Shown here one piece after another: positions 34,530-43,459 of a stretch of DNA of 64,000 nt. Made by a program: the position numbers and the translations under genes. Origin of the DNA: Cytophagia bacterium CHB2 (GTDB lineage Bacteria; Zhuqueibacterota; Zhuqueibacteria; Zhuqueibacterales; Zhuqueibacteraceae); contig SZPB01000002.1 in the NCBI GenBank assembly GCA_030263535.1, forward strand, positions 1 to 64,000. The letters are read 5' to 3'. The notes below the pieces were generated by a model. That model had not been told where the DNA came from, ran no database searches, and worked only from the letters and a program-made list of their open reading frames with translations. The number at the start of each line of letters is the position of its first letter. Position 1 is the stretch's first letter.

Positions 34530-34826
34530 TTAGAAGAATTCGTCATCGTTCTTGCTCGGCCGGCGACCGTCGCGACGAGATTCCTGTTTATATTTTTCTA
34601 AAACCGCTTTTTCTAATTTTTCGCGAAATTCATTCGTGATGGGATGCGCGATGTCGCGAAACGTGCCGTCATTCATTTTACGGCTCGGCATGCTTACAAA
34701 ATAACCCGTCACGCCTTTGATCACTTTCATCCCGCGCACAACAAAACAATCATCAAACGTTACATTTACAAACGCTTTTAACTTATCTTCATCACGGACA
34801 CTGACCGTGATTTCAGTTATTTCCAT
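34530..34826 (-). CDS. spoVG: SpoVG-family regulator
   Basis: 98 residues. MEITEITVSVRDEDKLKAFV is the conserved start of the family, followed by GYFVSMPSRKMNDGTFRDIAHP, which is a hallmark (cited by position, about 43-64). SpoVG proteins bind RNA/DNA and regulate envelope and developmental genes in Bacillus and Borrelia; the role here is unknown. ATG 34826 is preceded by AAGGAGGGAGGA, an unusually strong ribosome site. Confidence 0.96.
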   Translation of the reverse strand: MEITEITVSVRDEDKLKAFVNVTFDDCFVVRGMKVIKGVTGYFVSMPSRKMNDGTFRDIAHPITNEFREKLEKAVLEKYKQESRRDGRRPSKNDDEFF

Positions 34827-34877
34827 TCCTCCCTCCTTAAGCATTGAATTTGACAGGACACCCCCCGAGTATCTGAC

Positions 34878-35783
34878 CTACACACCAGAAACGCTCTGCA
34901 GAACATAATCGTCAACTTCCTTTTTCCCCCATTTCAGTGGTCGCGCTAAAAAGGATTTATAGTTGAACTGAAACCGCTGTTGATTCTGTTGAGCTAGCTC
35001 GAATGAACGAAATAAACCGTAAATCGTCGATCCGCTTCCTGTCATATTGGCAGCGAAAGCCCCGCCCTTTAACAATTCTTCTTTAATCTTAGCTAATTCG
35101 TCATACTTATCGAAAACAATTCCCTCAAAATCATTCTCTCCCCACCATTTAGCGTTGCCTACCTCAGGCATTTCTTTTTTGAAAACGCTGAATGTACTAC
35201 TCTTTTGTTCGTTTGTCAAGCCGAATTTAAGATTTTGATAAGCCCAAGCGGTTGAAATGGATACATTCGGTGAGACAAGTACGACCCAGAATTGCGGCAA
35301 CTTGTCAATCGGTGCGAGAATTTCTCCGCGACCGCGGCCTTCGCAGAACCCTCCGCGAAGAAAAAAGGGAACATCGGAGCCAATTCTTTGCCCTAGACTC
35401 TCCAAAACTTGCAGATCTAAATCAAGATTAAACAAATTATTCAAGGTTATCAGCGTTACCGCCGCGTCGCTGCTTCCACCGCCCAGCCCCGCTCCGGTGG
35501 GAATTTTTTTTTCAATGTGAAGCTTGATGCCCATACGGCAATCAACCAGTAACCTCAAAAGCTGGTAAGCGCGGCTGCACAGATTCGACCGGTCGCAGGG
35601 AATCTCGGGCCAGTTGCAGCTTAGCTCCATTTCATCGGTATCATTCGCTTCAAAGAACAAAGAATCCGCCAGGCTGACCTGCAAAAATCGTGTTTCGATA
35701 TCATGATAGCCATCGGCGCGCCGCCCGACGATGCGGAGGCCTAAATTGATTTTGGCGTACGCGTCAACTCTCACGCTCTTCAT
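34878..35783 (-). CDS. ispE: 4-diphosphocytidyl-2-C-methyl-D-erythritol kinase IspE
   Basis: GHMP kinase of the MEP isoprenoid pathway. VDAYAKINLGLRIVGRRADGYHDI has the catalytic Lys-containing start. KIPTGAGLGGGSSDAAVTL is the ATP-binding GHMP loop. FAANMTGSGSTIYGLF is motif 3. 301 residues is normal. ATG 35783 overlaps the stop of a small upstream ORF in an ATGA arrangement. Base use looks slightly more AT-rich than in its neighbours. Confidence 0.96.
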   Translation of the reverse strand: MKSVRVDAYAKINLGLRIVGRRADGYHDIETRFLQVSLADSLFFEANDTDEMELSCNWPEIPCDRSNLCSRAYQLLRLLVDCRMGIKLHIEKKIPTGAGLGGGSSDAAVTLITLNNLFNLDLDLQVLESLGQRIGSDVPFFLRGGFCEGRGRGEILAPIDKLPQFWVVLVSPNVSISTAWAYQNLKFGLTNEQKSSTFSVFKKEMPEVGNAKWWGENDFEGIVFDKYDELAKIKEELLKGGAFAANMTGSGSTIYGLFRSFELAQQNQQRFQFNYKSFLARPLKWGKKEVDDYVLQSVSGV

Positions 35784-35980
35784 GCGGGGGCTGCGCCTTC
35801 TTTCCAAAAAATGCCTGAGACTTTTAGCTTATGCGCGCGGTTTGCCTGCATTTCGAACAGCGGGGATAAAATAAAGGCGTCATCGGTGACGCCGGTAAGT
35901 TTCCACGAGGAGTTGGAGTTGCTTGGCGGGTAATGCAACTTCGGTTGCACCAGTTTATCTATCCGTGTCTTCTCAGGCAT
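35780..35980 (-). CDS. Possible small protein coupled to ispE
   Basis: About 66 residues, MPEKTRIDKLVQPKLHYPPS at the start and VSGIFWKEGAAPA at the end. No family is recognised, and there is no membrane helix. The main support is its stop codon, which overlaps the ispE start as ATGA, the usual sign of translational coupling. There is no clear ribosome site at its own start, so it may be a leader peptide, a gene remnant or chance. Confidence 0.35.
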   Translation of the reverse strand: MPEKTRIDKLVQPKLHYPPSNSNSSWKLTGVTDDAFILSPLFEMQANRAHKLKVSGIFWKEGAAPA

Positions 35981-36047
35981 CACACGAATTCAATCTACAT
36001 AAAAACCCGAAAGGGCGCGGCCCCAAATTGTCACACGGCCCAATCAC

Positions 36048-36347
36048 TCACGTACGCAATTTCGCACGCTCTTCTTTGGAATACAAATTTGCTTCCACTT
36101 CCTGATGCGGATTGGGGATGATATGCGTCGCCACCACTTCGCCGATTTTCGCAGCCGCTTTGACACCCGCTTCCACCGCCGCTTTGACGGCGCCGACCTC
36201 GCCTGCGACTTTAATGGTCACCAATGCCGCATCTGTGATCTCTTTGCCGAGCAACACCACGTCTGCCGCTTTACTCATGGCATCTGCCACTTCGAGCGCA
36301 GCCACCAAGCCGCGAGTCTCGACCATTCCCAGCGCGCGTTCAGCCAT
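36048..36347 (-). CDS. Bacterial microcompartment shell protein, BMC-H
   Basis: 99 residues, single BMC domain forming hexameric shell tiles. ALGMVETRGLVAALEVADAM is the signature. VTIKVAGEVGAVKAAVEAG continues into the pore loop, and HIIPNPHQEVEANL closes the domain. Second gene of a two-gene unit, 5 nt after its paralogue. Confidence 0.96.
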   Translation of the reverse strand: MAERALGMVETRGLVAALEVADAMSKAADVVLLGKEITDAALVTIKVAGEVGAVKAAVEAGVKAAAKIGEVVATHIIPNPHQEVEANLYSKEERAKLRT

Positions 36348-36352
36348 GACGG

Positions 36353-36649
36353 TTAAGATTCACTGACCAGCTCGGTCCGTTTCGGAAGAATCAACTCGAC
36401 ATCGGCATGCGGCCGCGGAATGACGTGCACCGAAATCAATTCGCCGACTTTCTCCGCCGCTGCTGCGCCCGCGTCCGTCGCGGCCTTGACCGCGCCCACG
36501 TCGCCGCGCACCATCACCGTCACGTAGCCGCCGCCGATTTTTTCTTTGCCGATCAACGTCACCTTCGCCGCTTTCACCATGGCGTCAGCAGCTTCGATAG
36601 CGCCTACGAGTCCACGCGTTTCGATCATTCCCAGCGCATCAAGGCTCAT
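36353..36649 (-). CDS. Bacterial microcompartment shell protein, BMC-H
   Basis: 98 residues. [20 protein letters not shown] and [20 protein letters not shown] are the BMC signature and pore region; the GGGY differs from the paralogue, so the pore differs. [16 protein letters not shown] closes the fold. GAGGAG lies 9 nt upstream of ATG 36649, and a TTGACA-17-TAGATT promoter is 70-100 nt upstream. No BMC-P, BMC-T or enzyme gene is near. Confidence 0.96.
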   Translation of the reverse strand: MSLDALGMIETRGLVGAIEAADAMVKAAKVTLIGKEKIGGGYVTVMVRGDVGAVKAATDAGAAAAEKVGELISVHVIPRPHADVELILPKRTELVSES

Positions 36650-36719
36650 GTTTTCAAGCTCCTCTGCGGATTAAAACTTCATATGCATTCAGCGCGAATT
36701 AAAACAACAAAGTGCGGCG

Positions 36720-36748
36720 AATCTACTAAAAAAATTTTTCGTTGTCAA
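36720..36748 (-). promoter_or_regulatory. Promoter of the BMC shell genes
   Basis: On the minus strand TTGACA (36748-36743) and TAGATT (36725-36720) are 17 bp apart. It lies 71 nt upstream of the first BMC start, within an A/T-rich spacer. -35 is perfect and -10 matches at 4 of 6 positions. Confidence 0.65.
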
Positions 36749-36992
36749 TTCATTTTTGTCTCGGCGCTGGCACTAAACCTTGAAAAACCTTGAAGAAACG
36801 CCGTTACAATTTCGCCGCCACCAGGTAGACGATTTGCATGGAGATAGTTGCATGTTGGAGGGAGAATATGTAAATTGCCCGGCCTAAATGAGGATATCCG
36901 GCGCCACTGCAAGATCAAAGGCAGATACTCGTGAATATTGCCGGGAAGCGTGATACCTATGCTGTCAAATCATTCCAACATCAATCGAGGAG

Positions 36993-37760
36993 ATGCCGCA
37001 ATATTTTCTTTTTTCGGACGCCCACTTGGGAGCGCCCGGTCGCCCAGATGATCATCAGCGAGAACAAAGAATCATTGACTTTTTGCACCATGTCAAGCAA
37101 ACGGGCGACGGATTGTTCATTGTCGGTGATTTGTTTGATTTTTGGTTTGAATACCGGCATGCCATTCCCAACCGCCATTTTGCAGTTCTGGCAAAGTTAT
37201 ATGAGCTGCGGCAAGCCGGCATGCCGATTGATTATCTTGCGGGCAATCACGATTTGTGGGTGGGCGATTATTTCCGCACACAAATCGGCCTCACCCTTCA
37301 CGCCGAAGGTATTACGCGCGAGTTGTGCGGGTATCGCTGTTTTATTACGCACGGCGACGGCGCGGCCAAACGCGATTCCGGTTACCGGCTGCTGAAACGA
37401 ATCATGAAACATCCGGTCAATATTTTTTTGTATCGTTTGCTGACGCCGGATCTCGGTGTGCCGCTCGCGAAAAGCATGTCGCACACCAGCCGCACGCTGG
37501 TGCGGAGCGATGCGCGCTGGGAGCGTGACTACCGCGCGTATGCCACGAACAAGCTGGCGGAAGGCTACGATGTTGTGATGATGGGGCACACGCATCAACC
37601 GAAAGTCGAGCAAATCAACGGCAAAACATTCATCAATCTCGGGGATTGGATGACCCACTTTACCTACTGCAAAATCGATGAGCACGGGCCGCAATTGCTG
37701 AAATGGAATGAAACGATTGCTTCACCGGCGCAAGCCGCGCGGCGTCGCGTGCAAGCATGA
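36993..37760 (+). CDS. lpxH: UDP-2,3-diacylglucosamine diphosphatase, LpxH-like
   Basis: Calcineurin-like phosphoesterase of lipid A synthesis, cleaving UDP-2,3-diacylglucosamine to lipid X. Metal ligands appear in order: SDAHLG (residues 8-13), GDLFDFWFE, AGNHDLWVGDYF, FITHGDGAAKRDSGYR and MMGHTHQPK. 255 residues fits. A GAGG is only 2 nt before ATG, closer than normal, but no later start keeps the first metal site. UDP-diacylglucosamine as substrate is inferred; some relatives of this form act on other phosphoesters. It precedes the PBP gene by 54 nt. Confidence 0.85.
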   Translation: MPQYFLFSDAHLGAPGRPDDHQREQRIIDFLHHVKQTGDGLFIVGDLFDFWFEYRHAIPNRHFAVLAKLYELRQAGMPIDYLAGNHDLWVGDYFRTQIGLTLHAEGITRELCGYRCFITHGDGAAKRDSGYRLLKRIMKHPVNIFLYRLLTPDLGVPLAKSMSHTSRTLVRSDARWERDYRAYATNKLAEGYDVVMMGHTHQPKVEQINGKTFINLGDWMTHFTYCKIDEHGPQLLKWNETIASPAQAARRRVQA

Positions 37761-37814
37761 CGCAAATCTCCGTTCGAATCGTTTTATCAAGCCAAGTAAA
37801 CGAAGGTGCCAACG

Positions 37815-39986
37815 ATGACTGATTCTTCCCGCACACTCGCTTCCAAAACAACGTGGATGATTTTGGGTGCGCTTGTTTTTCTCATCGGCCTGCCGACCGC
37901 CATATACCTATACGATCTCAGCCAGGATTTACCGAACCCGAGCCAGTTCGAAAGCTACAAACCCAAACTGGGCTCCGAAGTTTACTCCAGCGACGGCAAG
38001 CTGATCAAAGAATTTTTTGAAGAGCGCCGCTCGTTCACACCGCTCGATCAGATGCCGGCACACCTCAAACGCGCGCTGTTGGCCACCGAAGATCGCAATT
38101 TCTACAATCATTGGGGCGTGAACACCATGCGCATCGCGCAAGCTCTGGCAATCGACTTGATTTATCTCGAGAAGCGCCAGGGCGCCAGCACGCTGGCGCA
38201 GCAGCTTGCGCGTATGATGTATTTGACGCCGGAAAAAACCGTGTCGCGCAAGATCAAAGAAGCGTTGACCGCGATTCAACTCGAGCGAACTTACACCAAA
38301 GACGAAATTCTCGAGATGTATCTCAATCACGTTTACCTCGGGCACGGAACCTACGGCGTGCAAATGGCGGCACAACGCTACTTTGGCAAGAATGTGCAAG
38401 ACGTCGATATCCACGAGGGCGCTACATTAGTGGCATTGGCGCAACGGCCCGAACCGCTGTCCCCGATCCGCAACCCCACGGGATGTCAAGCGCGCCGCAA
38501 TCTAGTGTTGCGCAACATGTACACCACCGGCGCCCTGTCCGCCGCAGATTTGCAGCGCTATCAAGACATGCCGCTGGGCGTGCATTCGACAATGTCAAAT
38601 GAATACTATGGCACGGCGCGATATTTCACCGAACATGTGCGGCAATTGTTATGGCAAAAATATGGCCGCGATATTCTCACCGAGGGTTTCAAGATTTACA
38701 CCACGCTCGACTCGCGCGTACAACATCTTGCGGATCAACTCATTCAAAAACAGTTGCACGAAGTGCAGAGCCAGGTCAACAAGAATTTGATTCGCAAACG
38801 TGAACACTTGAAAATGATCAACCCGGCCATGTTAGATAGCCTGGGCTTAACGATGCAGCAGTTCGTCGCAGATTCCACCGCGATCAATAGTTTTCTCAGC
38901 AGCAAACGGCCGGTGCAAGTGGCGTTTGTGTGCATCGAAACCAAAACCGGCTATGTCCGCGCCATGATCGGTGGCCGCGATTTCGATGAGAGCAAGTATA
39001 ATCGCGTGATTCAAGCGCAGCGCCAACCCGGCTCCGCGTTCAAGCCTTTCGTTTATGCCACGGTCATCGACAATGGTTATCTGCCGACCTACGAGGTGCT
39101 GAATCAACCCATCGTTGTCAAGCAAGCCGACGGCTCAGAATGGCGGCCGCAAAATTTCGACGGTTCCATTGGCGGTTTTGTAACCTTGCGCGAGGCCCTG
39201 GCGCGCTCGCTGAATTTGCCGACCGTGCGGCTGGTGCAGCAAATCGCAAATCCCGCAACCGTGGTCAAATACGCCCAAAAAATGGGATTGACCACCAACA
39301 TTCCGGCCTATGAATCAATCGCGCTCGGCGCCGGCGAAGTGATTCCGATTGAAATCACCTCGGCTTATTCGGCCTTTCCCAATCAAGGGGTGCGCATGGA
39401 GCCGCTGTTCATCACTCGCGTCGAGGATAAAGACGGCAACGTTATCGAAGACAATCGCCCGCACGGCAATGAAGTTTTGAGCAAGGAAACCGCGACCATC
39501 ATGACCGACATGATGCGTTCGGTGCTGGATTATCATGCCGGCCCCGGCCGCTTTGGCACCGGCGTCGGCGCGCGCAGCCGATACGGTTTCACCCGCCCGG
39601 CCGGCGGCAAATCCGGAACCACCAATGATTATCGCGATACCTGGTTTATCGGTTATACGCCGCAATTGACTACCGGCGTATGGGTGGGATTTGATCGGCA
39701 GGATATGTCGTTCGAAAAGGGTACGGGGTCGTCCATCTGTCTGCCGATTTGGGCGCCGTTCATGAAAGCTGCGCACGACACCCTCGGGCTTCCTGTGGTG
39801 GATTTCAATCAACCCCCAACCGTTTTGCGGCTGGAAATCTGCACCATTTCAAAAGAATTGGCCAACGAAGAGTGCCCGAGCACAACGTTTGCTGTTTTCA
39901 AAGCCGGCACGGAACCCAAGACGCGCTGCCATATTCATCAAGGCCGGGAACGGACCCCGCGGCGGCGCTCGGCACATCGCACGTAA
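37815..39986 (+). CDS. Class A penicillin-binding protein (PBP1A-like)
   Basis: Bifunctional peptidoglycan glycosyltransferase/transpeptidase, 723 residues. The signal anchor is near residues 15-35 (MILGALVFLIGLPTAIYLY). The GT51 domain has the catalytic Glu in LLATEDRNFYNHWG and QGASTLAQQLARM. The transpeptidase has SxxK in QPGSAFKPFVYA, SxN in ARSLNLPTVRL, and KSGTTNDY, which replaces the more common KTGT. A short C-terminal tail with two Cys and a basic end (RERTPRRRSAHRT) follows. ATG 37815 is preferred to GTG 37806 because AAGG lies 8 nt ahead. Confidence 0.94.
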   Translation: MTDSSRTLASKTTWMILGALVFLIGLPTAIYLYDLSQDLPNPSQFESYKPKLGSEVYSSDGKLIKEFFEERRSFTPLDQMPAHLKRALLATEDRNFYNHWGVNTMRIAQALAIDLIYLEKRQGASTLAQQLARMMYLTPEKTVSRKIKEALTAIQLERTYTKDEILEMYLNHVYLGHGTYGVQMAAQRYFGKNVQDVDIHEGATLVALAQRPEPLSPIRNPTGCQARRNLVLRNMYTTGALSAADLQRYQDMPLGVHSTMSNEYYGTARYFTEHVRQLLWQKYGRDILTEGFKIYTTLDSRVQHLADQLIQKQLHEVQSQVNKNLIRKREHLKMINPAMLDSLGLTMQQFVADSTAINSFLSSKRPVQVAFVCIETKTGYVRAMIGGRDFDESKYNRVIQAQRQPGSAFKPFVYATVIDNGYLPTYEVLNQPIVVKQADGSEWRPQNFDGSIGGFVTLREALARSLNLPTVRLVQQIANPATVVKYAQKMGLTTNIPAYESIALGAGEVIPIEITSAYSAFPNQGVRMEPLFITRVEDKDGNVIEDNRPHGNEVLSKETATIMTDMMRSVLDYHAGPGRFGTGVGARSRYGFTRPAGGKSGTTNDYRDTWFIGYTPQLTTGVWVGFDRQDMSFEKGTGSSICLPIWAPFMKAAHDTLGLPVVDFNQPPTVLRLEICTISKELANEECPSTTFAVFKAGTEPKTRCHIHQGRERTPRRRSAHRT

Positions 39987-39994
39987 GCAAAAAA

Positions 39995-40031
39995 AGATGC
40001 CCGCTTTTGAGGTGATCAGAAGCGGGCATCT
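39995..40031. terminator. Rho-independent terminator between convergent genes
   Basis: AGATGCCCGCTT (39995-40006) pairs with AAGCGGGCATCT (40020-40031), a perfect 12-bp stem with a 13-nt loop. A-rich bases before it give a T run for the minus-strand gene ending at 40050. On the plus strand it follows the PBP stop by 8 nt, though its T run there is weak. Confidence 0.85.
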
Positions 40032-40049
40032 CTGAAAAATCAACGTTTT

Positions 40050-40535
40050 TCAATTCTCGCTCATGTGTTCATGCACGAGTTTCCAGCCATTTTCATAAAC
40101 CCAGACGCGTGTAACTTTGCCTGAGCCTTCCACGAATTTCTCGCCGAGCTTGCCTTCCGTCATGTAATTGTAGGTCACCAGCAACACTTCTTTATAAACC
40201 TCCCCGCTCGAGTGAATCACACTGGTGGCGCCGATGGTTTGCTCCATCTGACTTTTGACGCGTTTCATCACCTCTCCTGAGCCATCGATACGGAACGGCA
40301 GTTTGGGCTGAAAACGTGAGGTTTTAGGATGAAGAAATTCGCCATAACTTTTGTCGTCTTTCTTTGCTAGAAATTCGTCCAATTTCTTGTTGTGGCTCAT
40401 GGCGTTCTTCTTCCATGTTTCCCGATCCTCCTTCGACACTTTGGCGTTCTGAAAGTAAGCCTTGGCAAGCAGCGCACTGCCGATCAAAATAATGAGGAAG
40501 ATGAGAATCTGCAGTAACAAACTGATCGAAACGAT
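40050..40535 (-). CDS. Membrane-anchored SnoaL/DUF4440-like protein, possible ATC start
   Basis: About 161 residues. One N-terminal helix (LLLQILIFLIILIGSALLA) is followed by a hydrophilic domain whose last 50 residues (YNYMTEGKLGEKFVEGS, then TRVWVYENGWKLVHEHMS) have the strand pattern and final Trp/His block of SnoaL-like or DUF4440 proteins. A strong GGGAGGTG (40540-40547) lies 4 nt ahead of ATC 40535, where the helix begins. No ATG, GTG or TTG fits that ribosome site. The frame is open upstream but reads as noncoding. The start is therefore a rare ATC, or a base error. Function unknown. Confidence 0.6.
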   Translation of the reverse strand: MVSISLLLQILIFLIILIGSALLAKAYFQNAKVSKEDRETWKKNAMSHNKKLDEFLAKKDDKSYGEFLHPKTSRFQPKLPFRIDGSGEVMKRVKSQMEQTIGATSVIHSSGEVYKEVLLVTYNYMTEGKLGEKFVEGSGKVTRVWVYENGWKLVHEHMSEN

Positions 40536-40656
40536 AGGACACCTCCCGGTCTCAATTGAAGATAAACTGCTCCTCCGTCGCGGAGTGCTGCAAAAAACAC
40601 GGGGAAATATTAAACATCTTGGAGAAATTTGCAAGGAAGAAAGCATGGAAAGCCGG

Positions 40657-40683
40657 GGCGGTTATGCGCTTCTCATAACCGCC
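40657..40683. other. Strong hairpin in spacer
   Basis: GGCGGTTATG (40657-40666) pairs perfectly with CATAACCGCC (40674-40683), loop of 7. It sits 70 nt past the stop of the minus-strand FecR-like gene, where it might slow or end transcription, though no T run follows. Confidence 0.5.
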
Positions 40684-40754
40684 TGTGAGTGGGGCACGTG
40701 CAAGGCAGGTGTATGGAATTTATTTTCATGCGGCGCAGCCATCAGCGATTGCGC

Positions 40755-41489
40755 TCACTTTTGCAAGCTTTTCTTCTTCTGCTGAGCCGCTTGCAAGCGC
40801 TGCATGGCTACGGCATCATCACAGTTCGCGGCGCGACTTTGTTCAATCACGGTTTGATACGCGTCCAGCGCCTGGCCGGGACGGTTGATCGCTTCAAGGG
40901 CCTGGCCGAGATAGAACTGGATCTCGCCGCAATCATTTACGTTGGGATATTTGGCAAGAATCTGGTAAAGTTTGAGAATGGCATTGGGATGATATTGCTG
41001 CGCCAATAAAGCCTTTGCGCCGTTTGTCTCTTGCTGCCGGCGCTCGCCGGAATCCGAGCCCGGGCCGCGGCTGGTTTTCTTTTGCTCGCCGTGCACCGAG
41101 CTGACATTGCCGATGCGCAATCGCGTTTTCTCATCCGCCGGCGGGATTTTACTGATCTTTTGCGACATGAGATGCAAAAACAATTCGCGTTCGGTAATCT
41201 TGCGCAAATCCAGCATCTCCAGAAGTGTGTTGCCGCTCAGACGAAACGTTGCCCCCTCGTTCAACTCCAAAACCGCGACGGCGTTTTCAAAGGTCAATAT
41301 CGTATCAACACTTTCCAGCAACATGCCCACGGCCGCCGGTTGCCAGTTTTCTTCCACGCCTCGCCGGATTTTCACCTCGCCGTTGAGAGAAATAATTTTT
41401 GCGGTCGGCGCAGCCCTTCCCACCTCCCACCCGCCTGCCAGAATAAAAAGGGCTACCAGCAGCCGTTTCACAAGGTTTGCAGATTTCAT
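40755..41489 (-). CDS. Secreted FecR-like protein with TPR tail
   Basis: About 244 residues. A signal peptide (RLLVALFILAGGWEVGRA) is followed by a FecR-type beta domain: AKIISLNGEVKIRRG, LLESVDTILTFENAVAVLEL and GATFRLSGNTLLEM. A linker and a TPR-like region (LLAQQYHPNAILKLYQILAK, then AINRPGQALDAYQTVIEQS) follow. It would act in the periplasm. FecR domains sense or bind cell-surface partners, but without a neighbouring sigma factor a signalling role is not indicated. ATG 41489 is chosen over GTG 41498. Confidence 0.75.
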   Translation of the reverse strand: MKSANLVKRLLVALFILAGGWEVGRAAPTAKIISLNGEVKIRRGVEENWQPAAVGMLLESVDTILTFENAVAVLELNEGATFRLSGNTLLEMLDLRKITERELFLHLMSQKISKIPPADEKTRLRIGNVSSVHGEQKKTSRGPGSDSGERRQQETNGAKALLAQQYHPNAILKLYQILAKYPNVNDCGEIQFYLGQALEAINRPGQALDAYQTVIEQSRAANCDDAVAMQRLQAAQQKKKSLQK

Positions 41490-41648
41490 ATGCCTCACAC
41501 TGAATTTAATGTCCGGTTTAGCCGGAAATCAAAAATCACTTCCACAGGACATTTTAAAAGTTCATACGTAAAGAAAACCGACCGGTGCGTTTCAAACACG
41601 CTCTCACAGAGGGCGCTATCAAGATATTCGATACCAGCTCGCGCCTCT

Positions 41649-43268
41649 TTATTTGACCTCGACAATTTTTACCCAGCCGTCCGCCAGGCCGTTTCGCAAA
41701 ATGCCCTCTTCCAAATATTGCAATGCCCCGCTTTTCCAGGCTTCTTCAAAACCGCTTGCCACCAGCGTTGTTTCCAATGGGATCCAAGCGGTGGCCGGAC
41801 CGGCAGATTTTTCCCGCATGACATAACGTTTTTCATTGCTGCTGAGGGCGGCAGTCCGGGAGGCCGGCAACCCGCTGTCGAACAGCAAATACAGATGCGC
41901 GATTTCTTTTTCAGGATCGCGCACCTCGACAAAAGCCGTGCGGATACCCGCGCTCTCGAACAATGAGGCGCACAAGATCACAAGATCATCGCAATCTCCG
42001 GCTCGCAAATCAAGCGTCTCGGCGGCAAATTGTACGCGATCATCCTGGTAATACGGAATATTGGGATCGCTTTGATAACGCAACCCAGCCTCGCTCAGCG
42101 CGGCAAAAAGAGCTTTGGCTTTGTCAAAAACGCTGACATTCGCGGCGTCCTGCTCCGCCATTTCACGCAAAACGCGGCGGTTCAAATTCAAAATGCGTTC
42201 ATCCTCAGGCGTGATAAAAAAACTCAGCTTGTCAACCTCACCGTTCCAGGCGTTACGCGAATGCACCATGATTTGCGCGCTGGTTTCCTTCCGGACATTG
42301 CCGCCGGCGCGCGCCTCGGCCCTGATATCAAGAATCGCAGGCTCGCGCCGTGCGACGGCCTGCAGCCTCGGGCTCAGAATCGCGGTAACGGGAATGTCCT
42401 TCGTTTGATTTTTTTCCAAGCGAATAAAACCGCTGTCTTTCGGGCGTTCGGAATAGCCGCGAATATTGCTCTGCACGTTGACTTCAATCGGAAAACCCGC
42501 CGTGTTCTTGATCGTCACCAATGCCAGAGGATAGGTACTGTAAAAATTATAATACGCTGGGTATAAGTCGCGCACGACGAGTTTTGTTTCTTTGATTTGA
42601 AACAACTCGCGTTTGCTGCCCCACATGAAACATAAACCCAGGCCGAATTCAAGTCCGCTATACTCGCGGCTGTGATGCAGTCCCGCCAACCCGTGAGAAG
42701 ATTTGAGATCGACAAAATGATAGCGGAGGTCGAAATTGAACGCTGCCCAGCTTCGCATGACGAGATTCAATCCGCCGCCGGCATAAGCGCCAAACAGATT
42801 GCGGCCGCCGCCGGTAACCGTTTCGCCTGTGCCTTGATCGCGCACTTCGAATGAAGTCGTCAAATACGGCCCCAACCCGGCGGACAAATAGGGCTGGGCC
42901 GCGCTGTTGTTTTGCACCGGCAGCAAGTCGTACCGCACACCGGCAAGAATCGGCGCAACCACGGAAACGTCCACTTCTGTGCCGCTGACAAGATTCTCTT
43001 CCCCGCGCACACGCACAAACCCGCCGATCTCGAAATCCAGCGACCAATTATTGTTCAGCCGCGAAAAGTAATACAACCATCCACCCACGCCGCTCACATC
43101 AAATGTGCTCTTCGTTTCAGAAATGTTGAAGCGCGTGGCTTGCTCACCGAGATTCCAATAACTCGCGCGCACGCCGATGCCGTTTGCGCGCGACGGCCGT
43201 TGCGCGTGCAACGCCGTTTGCGCCAGCAGAACCGACATCATCGTAATCATTTGCAGGAAATAACGCAT
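41649..43268 (-). CDS. Beta-barrel/transglutaminase-like fusion protein
   Basis: 539 residues. A signal peptide (MITMMSVLLAQTALHA) precedes an outer-membrane beta-barrel-like domain (about 30-220), including GIGVRASYWNLGEQ and LRYHFVDLKSSHG. Residues 230-345 look Ig-like. The rest is a transglutaminase-like domain with Cys426 in RAGDCDDLVIL and His458 in IAHLYLLFDSG, catalytic in protease and transglutaminase relatives. The barrel part is paralogous to the protein at 44730. The order (barrel first, then enzyme) is odd, since the catalytic part must lie in the periplasm or outside. 385 nt separate it from the DUF4097 gene. Confidence 0.7.
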   Translation of the reverse strand: MRYFLQMITMMSVLLAQTALHAQRPSRANGIGVRASYWNLGEQATRFNISETKSTFDVSGVGGWLYYFSRLNNNWSLDFEIGGFVRVRGEENLVSGTEVDVSVVAPILAGVRYDLLPVQNNSAAQPYLSAGLGPYLTTSFEVRDQGTGETVTGGGRNLFGAYAGGGLNLVMRSWAAFNFDLRYHFVDLKSSHGLAGLHHSREYSGLEFGLGLCFMWGSKRELFQIKETKLVVRDLYPAYYNFYSTYPLALVTIKNTAGFPIEVNVQSNIRGYSERPKDSGFIRLEKNQTKDIPVTAILSPRLQAVARREPAILDIRAEARAGGNVRKETSAQIMVHSRNAWNGEVDKLSFFITPEDERILNLNRRVLREMAEQDAANVSVFDKAKALFAALSEAGLRYQSDPNIPYYQDDRVQFAAETLDLRAGDCDDLVILCASLFESAGIRTAFVEVRDPEKEIAHLYLLFDSGLPASRTAALSSNEKRYVMREKSAGPATAWIPLETTLVASGFEEAWKSGALQYLEEGILRNGLADGWVKIVEVK

Positions 43269-43459
43269 CACAGCCCTCGCGTATGCCTTGTCTTAATCGT
43301 TTAGCGTTCGCCGCAAGATACCGAAATTTGAAGTTTCAACCAAGTGGGAATAATCCGTGAAAATCAGTGTTCCTCCGAGGCTAAAGCAAAGGCGCCCTGT
43401 AGTAAATGGCTTTAAAACGCCTATTCTTTTCCAAACTCTGCCGGCAAGAATCTACGCCA

